From Methanobacterium_B sp963825335 (GTDB lineage Archaea; Methanobacteriota; Methanobacteria; Methanobacteriales; Methanobacteriaceae), in NCBI GenBank assembly GCA_963825335.1, contig CAWGSP010000001.1, positions 186,001-250,000 on the forward strand: a stretch of DNA of 64,000 nt. Reading direction: 5' to 3'. A program made the position numbers and the translations under genes. Below the pieces are notes generated by a model. That model ran no database searches. It was not told the origin of the DNA and worked only from the letters and a program-made list of their open reading frames with translations. Below, piece after piece: positions 18,116-26,648 of the stretch. Each line of letters opens with the position of its first letter. Position 1 is the first letter of the stretch.

Positions 18116-18123
18116 TATATAAA
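18116..18123 (+). promoter_or_regulatory. TATA box for the small Cys-rich gene
   Basis: TATATAAA at 18116-18123 with an A/T-rich flank predicts transcription from about 18143-18149. This falls on the ATG of a 16-codon ORF (18149-18199), 17 bases before the ATG of the 96-residue gene. Confidence 0.5.
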
Positions 18124-18165
18124 TATTGAAATTAATCATATTATTACCATGACAAGTATGAAAAA

Positions 18166-18456
18166 ATGGGAATACGTCAAAATTCACTTTATATTTTAAG
18201 TGCCCCCGAAAGGACTATATATCTAGCAGAAAGCATCGAAGAACAATTAGAAGTTTATGGTTTAAATAAAAGCACACCAAGCTGGAAAGATGATGGATGC
18301 ACCAAGATTGTTGGAGACTTATTTGATTTAAAATGCGTATTACACGATGAAGAATATTGTTTTTGCTGCGAAGTATATCATTTAAATTATGATCTATGCC
18401 CGATTAATTCTCCAAGCATTAAAGGATGCTCAAAAGAATTAATGGAATTATTATAA
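18166..18456 (+). CDS. Small cysteine-rich hypothetical protein
   Basis: I do not recognise this 96-residue protein. It has seven Cys residues: one each near residues 45 and 57, a C-F-C-C cluster near 65, and two more (YDLCPI, KGCSKE) near the C-terminus; this spacing suggests a bound metal or disulfides. There is no signal peptide or membrane segment. No ribosome site is visible before the ATG, and a strong TATA box lies about 45 bases upstream, so the transcript leader is short. It stands alone between the sensor kinase and tyrA. Confidence 0.55.
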   Translation: MGIRQNSLYILSAPERTIYLAESIEEQLEVYGLNKSTPSWKDDGCTKIVGDLFDLKCVLHDEEYCFCCEVYHLNYDLCPINSPSIKGCSKELMELL

Positions 18457-18816
18457 TCGTATCGAATTAATATCTAAAATAAATCTGTACTACAGATTTT
18501 ATATTTTAATTTGATAATAAATTATTAGAAGCGGAAGTAGGAATAATGTGTTAAACTTGGTAACAAATTCATGACCATACTGAATTTTTTTTTTGATGTC
18601 GTTTTGTTACACTTCTTTTTAATTTATTAAAACAAATTAATTTGTCCAAATGATTATCAGCATGATCAACAAATAAATAACAGTTTAAACATTTATATAA
18701 ATCTGCAAGTGACATTAAAATATGTATTAACTATCAAAAAAGCAATTTATTATATTGTTTTTGTGGATAATAAATTATTTAGCGATAAAATTATAATGTT
18801 AAGAAGGGGAACTCAT

Positions 18817-20121
18817 TTGAAAATAGCTATAATTGGAGGTACAAAAGGTCTTGGGTATTGGATTGCTTCATTTTTAAGTGAAAAATGTCTGGATATTGTT
18901 GTGACCGGTAGAAATAAGATCGTGGGTGAATCTGTTTCAAGAAGATTGGGTGTTGAGTTTTGTGATGATAATATTAGGGCAGCATCTGATGCAGATATTG
19001 TTGTAGTGTCACTCCCGATCGATGTGACACCAAAGGTAATCAGAGAAATAGGGCCTAAGATGAAGAATGGTTCACTATTCATGGATGTTACATCTGTTAA
19101 AGTGGAACCTTCCAGGATCATGGAAGAAGTAGCAGCCCCTGGTGTTGAAGTGCTTCCATGCCACCCCATGTTCGGTCCAAGGGTGAGAACACTGGATGGG
19201 CAGGTTGTTGTTTTAACACCTCTGGAAGAGGGAAAATGGTACCCTAAGATTCTTAAATTCTTAGAATCAGAAAATACCAGGGTAATAATTACAAAGCCGG
19301 AAATACACGACAGGATGATGAGTATTGTTCAGGGGCTAACACACTTCACCTACATCTGCATAGCCGTCACCATCGAGAAACTCAATGTAGATGTTAAGGA
19401 ATCTAGGAAGTTCGCGAGTCCAATCTACAATCTAATGTTAGATATGGTAGCACGTATCACAGCTCAAAATCCTTATTTAGTTTACTCTATACAAACAAAA
19501 AATTCTTACATCCAAGAAACGCACGAAACATTTTTAGAATCATTCAACGATCTCAGGGCAATGATCACAAATGAAAATGAGTTAGAATTTGTTCACACAA
19601 TGAGCAGAGCAGCCAAACATTTGGACGATCTTGAATCTGCCCTTGGAAGATCTGATAAGGCAATATCTGTCCTAACAGAAGAAGTGGGTATACTCAAAAA
19701 TTTGGTTGGCATGGAAGTGGGCCTTAAGCATATATACTCTGGAAAAGTTCATATAGGAATTTTAAAGGAACTCACGCCCGAAATTGTTATGTTACAAAAC
19801 AAAAACAAATTAATAAGTCTTAAACTCGCCAATGTTGAAGTTTTAAGTCCGGATGAACTTTTAAAATGGAAATGGGATAATTATCCGTTGAAGCGTTACG
19901 ATATTTCAGCTGTATTTCCTGATACATGTGATCCCGAAGTAATATCATCCACAGTGAAATGCCTAGAGAGTGTGGTTGATGCAGAAGTCATTGATGTTTA
20001 TCAGGGGGACCAGATTCCATCTGGAAAAACGAGTGTTACCATCAGATACGACATCATCGATGAAAATTCTGTGAGTGCCGTTGAAAAATTATTGAAGGGA
20101 TTTGGAGCCATGATCCGTTGA
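18817..20121 (+). CDS. tyrA: Prephenate dehydrogenase with C-terminal regulatory domain
   Basis: TyrA oxidises prephenate to 4-hydroxyphenylpyruvate for tyrosine. The protein begins with an NAD-binding fold, K-I-A-I-I-G-G-T-K-G-L-G, then VVVSLPIDVTP, DVTSVK and the substrate motif LPCHPMFGPR. The helical dimer domain follows to about residue 280, and the last 140 residues include a small ACT-like region. I place the start at a TTG (18817) preceded by AGGGGA, because the fold begins there; the frame continues open to an ATG at 18709 whose translation looks like non-coding sequence. Length is 434 residues, long for TyrA, which fits an appended regulatory part. Confidence 0.85.
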   Translation: MKIAIIGGTKGLGYWIASFLSEKCLDIVVTGRNKIVGESVSRRLGVEFCDDNIRAASDADIVVVSLPIDVTPKVIREIGPKMKNGSLFMDVTSVKVEPSRIMEEVAAPGVEVLPCHPMFGPRVRTLDGQVVVLTPLEEGKWYPKILKFLESENTRVIITKPEIHDRMMSIVQGLTHFTYICIAVTIEKLNVDVKESRKFASPIYNLMLDMVARITAQNPYLVYSIQTKNSYIQETHETFLESFNDLRAMITNENELEFVHTMSRAAKHLDDLESALGRSDKAISVLTEEVGILKNLVGMEVGLKHIYSGKVHIGILKELTPEIVMLQNKNKLISLKLANVEVLSPDELLKWKWDNYPLKRYDISAVFPDTCDPEVISSTVKCLESVVDAEVIDVYQGDQIPSGKTSVTIRYDIIDENSVSAVEKLLKGFGAMIR

Positions 20122-20284
20122 ATTTCGAAATAATTATTTTTATAATCTCTTAAACACACTATCCTATTATTAATTCTTGAATCGTTGATAGAGTTCTATT
20201 TTTTTTTATTGTTTTAATTATGATTAGGTAAATTTTTTAATGCCGAAGCACAACATATATATGTGATAAAAAACAAGGTTATAG

Positions 20285-20318
20285 TAACCCAAGTTAACTA
20301 AATTATATACTTGAGTTA
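20285..20318 (+). promoter_or_regulatory. cdc48 promoter bracketed by an inverted repeat
   Basis: The TATA element TTATATA (20303-20309) lies between TAACCCAAG (20285-20293) and CTTGAGTTA (20310-20318), which are inverse repeats in 8 of 9 positions. A protein bound there would cover the TBP site. The predicted transcript starts near 20333 and has a leader of about 50 bases with GAGGGG before the ATG. Confidence 0.5.
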
Positions 20319-20385
20319 AAAACTATTTTAAACGATTACAAACATTTCACAAAAATTACAAAGATAAATAAGAGGGGTTTTTAAA

Positions 20386-22566
20386 ATGGAAAGAAAAGAA
20401 ATGAAATTAAAAGTTGCAGAAGCCTTCTCACAGGGTGATGTAGGCAGATCAATCGCAAGGATAGATCCAGCATGTATGCAGAAACTCGATCTGATGGACG
20501 GAGACATCATAGAAATTGAAGGAAAAAAGTTAACAGCCACAATAGTTGCATCATCACAGTCAGACATAGGACTCGGAATAATACGAATAGACGGGTACAT
20601 AAGAAAGAATTCAGGCACTTCGATCGGTGAAGAAGTAACTGTTCGTCAAGCAGATTACAAAGAAGCCAAAAAAGTTGTTATAGCACCAGTAGAACAACAA
20701 ATCGCTGTAAAAGGAGATGTCAAATCTGCATTTCTCGGCAGAGTACTGACACAGGGCGATCTTATCGTCACCGGTGTAAGGCAACAAACTCAAATGAGAT
20801 CAGCATTATTTGACGACTTTTTCCGGGATGTAGCACCAATGGGCGAGATCAAACTCGCAGTAGTGTCTACCAAGCCCAGTGGAGTTGTTCAGATCACCGA
20901 TATTACAGAAGTAGAAATACAAACAGAACCAGTAGATCTCTCAAAACTCGAAGGCGTTAAGAGTGTTATCGACGTAACATACGAAGACATCGGTGGACTC
21001 AAAGAAGAAGTCAAAAAAGTCAGGGAAATGATCGAAATCCCGCTTAAAAGACCCGAACTATTTGAAAGACTGGGAATATCACCACCTAAAGGGGTGTTAA
21101 TGCACGGCCCTCCAGGAACAGGTAAAACACTCCTGGCCAAGGCTGTTGCAAATGAAAGTGATGCACACTTCATAGCAATCAACGGACCCGAGATCATGAG
21201 CAAGTACGTTGGTGGATCAGAGGAAAGGCTGAGGGAATTATTTGAAGAAGCCGAAGAAAACGCACCATCAATAATATTTATTGATGAAATAGACGCAATT
21301 GCCCCTAAACGAGAAGAAGTAACAGGAGAAGTCGAAAGGAGAACTGTAGCACAACTATTGACCCTCATGGACGGTCTTAAATCAAGGGGACAGGTGGTTG
21401 TGATAGGTGCAACCAACAGACCAGACGCACTGGACCATGCCATAAGGCGTGGGGGAAGATTTGATAGGGAGATTGAAATCGGCGTGCCAGACAAGGAGGG
21501 AAGGGGAGAAGTACTCCAGATCCACACCAGAGGAATGCCTTTGGATGACAAAGTCGATCTCAAAGAAATAGCAGATACAACCCACGGATTTGTAGGAGCA
21601 GACCTTGAATCACTATGTAAGGAAGCAGCCATGAGAGTTCTAAGAAGGGTGTTGCCAGACATCAAAGGTGATGAGGAAATATCCAAAGAAACACTCAAAA
21701 AGATGATCGTAACAAAATCCGACTTCAAAGAAGCTCTTAAAGAAGTACAACCATCAGCACTACGAGAAGTACTCGTACAAGTTCCAGATGTTAAATGGGA
21801 CGATATTGGTGGACTCGTAAACGCAAAACAAGAATTACAGGAAGCTGTAGAATGGCCGCTTAAGTATCCTGACAGTTTTGAAAGGTTTGGTGTGAGACCT
21901 CCTAGGGGTGTTTTAGTCTACGGCCCTCCAGGTACCGGGAAAACACTCCTGGCTAAAGCCGTTGCTAATGAAAGTGATGCAAACTTCATAGCAGTTAAAG
22001 GACCCGAACTCCTTTCAAAATGGGTGGGAGAATCTGAAAAAGGTGTAAGGGAAATCTTCAGAAAGGCAAGACAAACAGCACCTACAGTCATATTCTTCGA
22101 TGAAATTGACTCCATAGCATCTACAAGAGGAGGATCGAGTACAGACTCTGGTGTTACCCAAAGAGTTGTAAACCAACTGTTAACAGAGATAGACGGACTA
22201 GAAGAACTGCAAGATGTGGCCGTTATAGCTGCAACCAACCGTGTTGACATCCTAGATCCGGCATTAACAAGACCTGGAAGATTTGACAGACACGTCAAGG
22301 TTGATGATCCCGATGAAAACGCTAGAATTGAAATTTTCAAAGTACACACCAAAAATATGCCAATAACAGACGATGTGGACCTAGAAGAACTAGCCAAAAA
22401 AACAGAAGGATTTGTTGGTGCAGATATAGAAACTGTTTGCAGAGAAGCTGTGATGTTAACTCTCAGAGAGAGTTTAGATTCTGAGAAAGTCGATATGAAA
22501 CACTTCAAAGAAGCCATGAAAAAGGTCAAACCTAAAAATGAGGTAGACCTCAGCCACTACAGTTAA
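20386..22566 (+). CDS. cdc48: Cdc48/VAT family AAA ATPase
   Basis: This archaeal p97 homologue is a hexameric unfoldase that feeds proteins to the proteasome. The 726-residue protein has the double-psi barrel and N domain (1-180), then two AAA modules, D1 (about 190-450) and D2 (about 460-710). Both have Walker A GPPGTGKT, Walker B IIFIDEIDAIAP or VIFFDEIDSIAS, and arginine fingers in RPGRFDR or RRGGRFDR. The D1 copy reads HAIRRGGRFDR, which is normal for the archaeal family. The first ATG, after AAGAGGGG, fits the family start. The C-terminus ends shortly after D2. Confidence 0.97.
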   Translation: MERKEMKLKVAEAFSQGDVGRSIARIDPACMQKLDLMDGDIIEIEGKKLTATIVASSQSDIGLGIIRIDGYIRKNSGTSIGEEVTVRQADYKEAKKVVIAPVEQQIAVKGDVKSAFLGRVLTQGDLIVTGVRQQTQMRSALFDDFFRDVAPMGEIKLAVVSTKPSGVVQITDITEVEIQTEPVDLSKLEGVKSVIDVTYEDIGGLKEEVKKVREMIEIPLKRPELFERLGISPPKGVLMHGPPGTGKTLLAKAVANESDAHFIAINGPEIMSKYVGGSEERLRELFEEAEENAPSIIFIDEIDAIAPKREEVTGEVERRTVAQLLTLMDGLKSRGQVVVIGATNRPDALDHAIRRGGRFDREIEIGVPDKEGRGEVLQIHTRGMPLDDKVDLKEIADTTHGFVGADLESLCKEAAMRVLRRVLPDIKGDEEISKETLKKMIVTKSDFKEALKEVQPSALREVLVQVPDVKWDDIGGLVNAKQELQEAVEWPLKYPDSFERFGVRPPRGVLVYGPPGTGKTLLAKAVANESDANFIAVKGPELLSKWVGESEKGVREIFRKARQTAPTVIFFDEIDSIASTRGGSSTDSGVTQRVVNQLLTEIDGLEELQDVAVIAATNRVDILDPALTRPGRFDRHVKVDDPDENARIEIFKVHTKNMPITDDVDLEELAKKTEGFVGADIETVCREAVMLTLRESLDSEKVDMKHFKEAMKKVKPKNEVDLSHYS

Positions 22567-22586
22567 ATTCTAAGCTCAAATAAAAA

Positions 22587-22640
22587 TTAAGGAGAGTTGC
22601 ATCGTGATTCTCTTTAATATATTTTTTTAAATTTTTTTTC
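22587..22640 (+). terminator. Hairpin and T-tracts after cdc48
   Basis: TTAAGGAGA (22587-22595) can pair with TCTCTTTAA (22609-22617), one G-U pair, around a 13-base loop, followed by T7 and T8 tracts. It resembles a factor-independent terminator. Confidence 0.55.
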
Positions 22641-23039
22641 ATTTAATTTTTTTTACATCAAATAGAATTATCAACATTTTTGACTGTTTTGATTTAGGAC
22701 CGAACTATCTATCACGTTCATCATGTTCTTGGATAAAAAAGGATTCTAGATATCATTAAAAAAAAATTTATAGTAACAACATATCTGGTTTATTTCGTGT
22801 ATATTTTTAGAGGGTTTTTTTTAATTGAAACTGGTTTTAATAGATTTATCCATATTCTCAAGGTATATTCTCCATCTTTTCAAAGATCAAAATAAAATAT
22901 TTTGTTTACCAATCGATCAATATTAAAGTTTAAATATGGACAACGATCACATTATAATAGTGCTAGATAATATTAAAACTAATTTTATGAATTATAATCA
23001 ATGGAAAACTATACTAACATCATTTTAAGGTGAAAAAAA
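22641..23039. other. Non-coding interval cdc48-ahcY
   Basis: About 400 bases of very AT-rich DNA with no credible ORF and no strong repeat. It must hold the ahcY promoter; several TATA-like stretches prevent a single choice. Confidence 0.4.
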
Positions 23040-24293
23040 ATGAGCTATAATGTAAAGGATATATCACTTGCACCGGAAGGTAAACGAAAAATAGAATGGG
23101 TTCAAAGGCATATGCCAGTTCTGGAACATATAAAAAAGGAATTTCAGGAAGAAAAACCATTTGAAGGCGTGACAATAGCATCATGTTTACATTTAGAACC
23201 AAAAACTATTAATTTGGGATTGACTCTCCAAGCAGGTGGGGCTGAAGTTGCAATGACGGGTTGTAATCCATTATCTACCCAGGATGATGCAACTGCAGCA
23301 GGGGCAGTATTAGGACTCAACATGTACGGTTGGAGACATGAAACCAACGAAGAATACTACGAAAACATAAACAAAGTACTAGACCATGAACCGGACATTA
23401 TAATTGATGATGGTGCAGACATGATCTTCCTTGTCCATAAAGAGAGGAGAGAATTGATGGACAAAATTATAGGAGCATGTGAAGAAACAACCACGGGAAT
23501 ACACAGACTCAAATCAATGCACAAAGATAAAGCTCTTGAATTTCCAGTAATGGCAGTAAATGATTCGTACATGAAATTTCTGTTTGATAATCGTTACGGA
23601 ACAGGACAATCAACCTTTGATTCTATCATGGGAACTACAAACGTATTGATAGCAGGTAAAACCATCGTTGTATGCGGGTATGGTTGGTGTGGCAGAGGAA
23701 TAGCTATGAGGGCAGATGGTCTCGGTGCAAATGTCATAGTAACAGAAGTAGATCCTATTCGGGCAATTGAAGCTAGAATGGATGGTTACAGAGTAATGAA
23801 AGTTAGAGAGGCTGTTAAAGAAGCAGACATGCTTATAACTGTTACAGGTAATGTGGATGTTGTATCTGGTGACGATTTCAAATATATGAAGGATGGGTGT
23901 ATACTGGCTAATTCAGGCCATTTCAATGTCGAAATAAATAAACAAGACCTTGAAAAAATGTCAAAAACCAGTAATATGTTGAAGCCAGATATAGAGGACT
24001 TTGTTATGGAAGATGGAAGACATATATACCTCTTAGCAGACGGTAGATTAGTGAATCTTGCAGGAGAACATGGACAGGGACATCCTGCAGAAATAATGGA
24101 TATGAGCTTTGCCATGCAATCATTGGCCGCTAAATATCTGCTAGAAAACAAACTTGAAGTTGGAGTTTACAAGACACTAGATGAAACAGACATCCAAGTA
24201 GCCGAACTCAAATTAAAGGCAATGGGAATCAAAATAGACAAATTATCTCAAAAACAGACAGATTATCTCGAAGACTGGGAAGTAGGAACTTAA
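23040..24293 (+). CDS. ahcY: S-adenosylhomocysteine / S-inosylhomocysteine hydrolase
   Basis: The enzyme splits the thioether left after SAM-dependent methylation. The 417-residue protein has ASCLHLEPKT, the NAD-fold motif VVCGYGWCGRGIAMR near residue 207, the substrate region NNRYGTGQST-like FDNRYGTGQSTFD, and ends in DYLEDWEVGT; SAHases of other lineages end in a conserved Lys/Tyr pair. In methanogens the characterised member prefers S-inosylhomocysteine, so the substrate here may be SIH rather than SAH. A DUF2119 gene follows by 34 bases. Confidence 0.95.
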   Translation: MSYNVKDISLAPEGKRKIEWVQRHMPVLEHIKKEFQEEKPFEGVTIASCLHLEPKTINLGLTLQAGGAEVAMTGCNPLSTQDDATAAGAVLGLNMYGWRHETNEEYYENINKVLDHEPDIIIDDGADMIFLVHKERRELMDKIIGACEETTTGIHRLKSMHKDKALEFPVMAVNDSYMKFLFDNRYGTGQSTFDSIMGTTNVLIAGKTIVVCGYGWCGRGIAMRADGLGANVIVTEVDPIRAIEARMDGYRVMKVREAVKEADMLITVTGNVDVVSGDDFKYMKDGCILANSGHFNVEINKQDLEKMSKTSNMLKPDIEDFVMEDGRHIYLLADGRLVNLAGEHGQGHPAEIMDMSFAMQSLAAKYLLENKLEVGVYKTLDETDIQVAELKLKAMGIKIDKLSQKQTDYLEDWEVGT

Positions 24294-24327
24294 ATTCCCA
24301 AATATATTCATCCTATAGATTGATAAA

Positions 24328-24936
24328 ATGGTGTTCTCCAGATCAATTTACAAAGGCAAGGGACCTACACGAATTTTCATAGGAGGAGTCCATGGAAAGG
24401 AAGGTTTAAGTACCCAACTTCCTATCTCTTTTTTAAACGATGATGATGTTGTCGATGGGAAGCTGTTGATCTACAATTGTCCTGAAAGCAAATATATAAG
24501 CACTCTTGACCCTGATTATTATGGTACTGCCATGGGTAAGAAGATTTTAAAGCTGATAAAAACTTATAAGCCCGAGATATACGTTGAATTACACTGTTAT
24601 AATCCAAAAAACTATCTCAAGCTCATTGATTTGAACCGCCAAAAGAAGGTTGGTGTTCCTCCACTGATCGAACTCGAACATGGTGTTCTAATAAGTTCTG
24701 TTTCACCATATCTGAGAACGACATTCTTCAAACCTCATGATCTGTGTATAACAATTGAAATGCCCTGCCATCCCTCAGAAGATTCTCTGAATGTCTATGT
24801 CGAGGTTATGAAAGATATTGCTGGTTCAAAAACCAGACTGGAACTCGAAGATAAACTCAGGATCAGATACCCTTTACAGGTTAAAAAAGCCCAACAATAT
24901 GCCAGGGAATTCTTTGGAGAATATCCCGCTTTCTGA
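24328..24936 (+). CDS. DUF2119 protein, carboxypeptidase/deacylase-like fold
   Basis: This 202-residue archaeal protein has the zinc-ligand pattern seen in succinylglutamate desuccinylase and M14 peptidase relatives: FIGGVHGKEGLS near residue 20 (His and Glu ligands) and VELHCYNPKNY near residue 90 (third ligand His). A Glu in TIEMPCHPSE near 150 may act as base. I assign it to DUF2119, a methanogen family of unknown substrate. It follows ahcY closely and may be cotranscribed; no link between the two is known to me. Confidence 0.7.
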   Translation: MVFSRSIYKGKGPTRIFIGGVHGKEGLSTQLPISFLNDDDVVDGKLLIYNCPESKYISTLDPDYYGTAMGKKILKLIKTYKPEIYVELHCYNPKNYLKLIDLNRQKKVGVPPLIELEHGVLISSVSPYLRTTFFKPHDLCITIEMPCHPSEDSLNVYVEVMKDIAGSKTRLELEDKLRIRYPLQVKKAQQYAREFFGEYPAF

Positions 24937-25026
24937 GAATATTAAAAAAAAATTATGCATGATTGGTATTTGCTAGACAGCTTACAGTTATCATAAAAAA
25001 AATTATTTAATAAATTTTTTTTTCAA

Positions 25027-26016
25027 TTATCCAAACCAGTCTTCAAGGCTTTTCTGTTGGTTATCTATTTTTTTAAACTTATCAAGGGCACTCAATACAC
25101 GTGATTCTGAAAAATCGTGCTGCCCGCAAAGAAATTCAACAACAGCAGGTTTATCTGGTGACTTCCAATCCAATTTGTAGTCTGATATTACCTCATGTTT
25201 GAGGAATAGATTTCTTAAAACTTCTGGATCTACTTCAATCTCGATATCCATATTCTCGATAACATTAAATATGTTTCCATGCTTTTTAATAAGTTTTAAT
25301 CCTGTTTTAGCCCCAATCCCCTTTACACCCCTGTTGAAGTCCGTGCCAACAAGTATGGCAATGTCTATCAGTTGTTTTCTTGTAATTTCAAGTTTGTCCA
25401 ATATTTTTTTTAGTTCCATGAGTTCAAGATTTGCTTTTCCACCTGTGATGGTCAGATTTCTTACCATTCGAGTCGCTCCAAATAACATGCAATCATAGTC
25501 CTGCGACCCCACACACCACGCATCACCCCTTTCAACCATGTAAGATGCTTGTGCTTCACCTTCACCCTTAGCCTGTACATATGGCACGCCCATGAGTTTG
25601 AGGAGTTCTTTCGATCCTTCTATGACTTCCCGCGACATTCTCGAAGATCTCACTGCATACTTCCGTGCATCTTCCATCCTTCCTTCAGCTAGGGCTTTGT
25701 CCCATTGTTTTTGAGATTCTTCCTTGACTTCCCTTCTTTTTGACTGTGTTTCCTTTTTTAAGATATCTGAAGTGCCGTCAAAAACATACACTGGTTTGAT
25801 TCCCTTTTCAATTAATGATGAGGTTCTGTACAAGATGCCGCTGAAATGGGATGTTATGTTCCCGTTGTGATCCATTAATGGTGTGCCATCTACCTGTCTT
25901 ATGCTGGAAAGAAATTGGTAGATAACATTAGCAGCATCGAGAGCCACAATTTTGGATTCTAACTCATCAAATTTTATAGGTTCAGGAGATATGATATCTC
26001 TAAATTTAACGCCCAT
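25027..26016 (-). CDS. fen: Flap endonuclease 1
   Basis: FEN-1 removes 5' flaps in lagging-strand maturation and repair. The 329-residue protein starts M-G-V-K-F-R-D, the conserved family start; the frame continues upstream to a GTG at 26028 that I reject. The catalytic acids are visible in VALDAANV (Asp near 27), VFDGTSD, GEGEAQASYM and GSQDYDCMLFGA, and the helix-two-turn-helix in GTDFNRGVKGIGAKTGLKLI. The C-terminus has the PCNA-binding box Q-K-S-L-E-D-W-F. It ends the aksA-hacA-DUF98 strand, about 100 bases after its neighbour. Confidence 0.96.
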   Translation of the reverse strand: MGVKFRDIISPEPIKFDELESKIVALDAANVIYQFLSSIRQVDGTPLMDHNGNITSHFSGILYRTSSLIEKGIKPVYVFDGTSDILKKETQSKRREVKEESQKQWDKALAEGRMEDARKYAVRSSRMSREVIEGSKELLKLMGVPYVQAKGEGEAQASYMVERGDAWCVGSQDYDCMLFGATRMVRNLTITGGKANLELMELKKILDKLEITRKQLIDIAILVGTDFNRGVKGIGAKTGLKLIKKHGNIFNVIENMDIEIEVDPEVLRNLFLKHEVISDYKLDWKSPDKPAVVEFLCGQHDFSESRVLSALDKFKKIDNQQKSLEDWFG

Positions 26017-26114
26017 TTTTTTAACCACTTCTTTTATTTTTTTAAAAAGAGTTTATCTATGCAAAAACACTGAATTACGAAGATTTTTCATACTTTCGTA
26101 ATTTTATTATCTGA

Positions 26115-26648
26115 TTAGTCGGTGAAATTAGCGTATGGAAATGTTTCCAATAGCCATATCAAAATTTCGTTGTTGTGGATTATGTTGTAGGTTCGTGTAA
26201 GCATCGGTGAATTTATTTTGAATATTTCAGCCATTTCAGAGTTTTGTTCCTCATGGTATACAGACTTGATTTCTCTTCTAGATTCAATGTTGTGTTTTCT
26301 GAGTATTCTTCCGATTGGAATATCTGCACCGATGAGATCTTCTTTGAAATTATTTTCGAGTCTGGTCACGGGTATGAGTGAAATTGCATATATTAATGGT
26401 TCTGTGGTTCTTATCACAACCACCCTGTAGTTTACTGTATCTCCCTCTTCAATATCCAATAATTGGGCCATCTCGTTATCTGCTGGGATAAATTTCTGTT
26501 CAAGCGTTTCAATCGTAACATGACCCTCAATAACATCTAATATTGTGGTTACTGAACCATCTGTTGTGAGGAGTATCTTCTGTGCACTCGAAAGTTTCCC
26601 AACTTCCGATTCTATTTGTTTTATTCCTTCTAGGATAGTTTTTTCCAT
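26115..26648 (-). CDS. Chorismate pyruvate-lyase-like protein (DUF98)
   Basis: The 177-residue protein belongs to the chorismate lyase/UTRA fold family: a core with LLTTDGSVTTILDVIEG, YRVVVIRTTEPLIYAISLIP near residue 75-95, and LTRTYNIIHNNEILIWLLETFP at the end, matching the typical R-x-Y-x-I-x-x pattern. Chorismate lyase would give 4-hydroxybenzoate, a possible precursor of the methanopterin aryl group. The start lies 19 bases inside the end of hacA, with GGAG six bases before the ATG, so the two are tightly coupled. The function is inferred from the family only. Confidence 0.75.
   Translation of the reverse strand: MEKTILEGIKQIESEVGKLSSAQKILLTTDGSVTTILDVIEGHVTIETLEQKFIPADNEMAQLLDIEEGDTVNYRVVVIRTTEPLIYAISLIPVTRLENNFKEDLIGADIPIGRILRKHNIESRREIKSVYHEEQNSEMAEIFKINSPMLTRTYNIIHNNEILIWLLETFPYANFTD

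Noticed and set aside
18709..18816. N-terminal extension of tyrA
   Set aside because: The 36 extra codons are AT-rich and lie before the NAD-binding fold; the TTG at 18817 has a good ribosome site.
20889..21728. 279-codon open frame antisense to cdc48
   Set aside because: It mirrors the strong codon pattern of a well-supported gene and encodes a serine-rich sequence with no known motif.
21918..22529. 203-codon open frame antisense to the D2 module of Cdc48
   Set aside because: Same reason: no motif, no promoter, mirror of AAA coding sequence.
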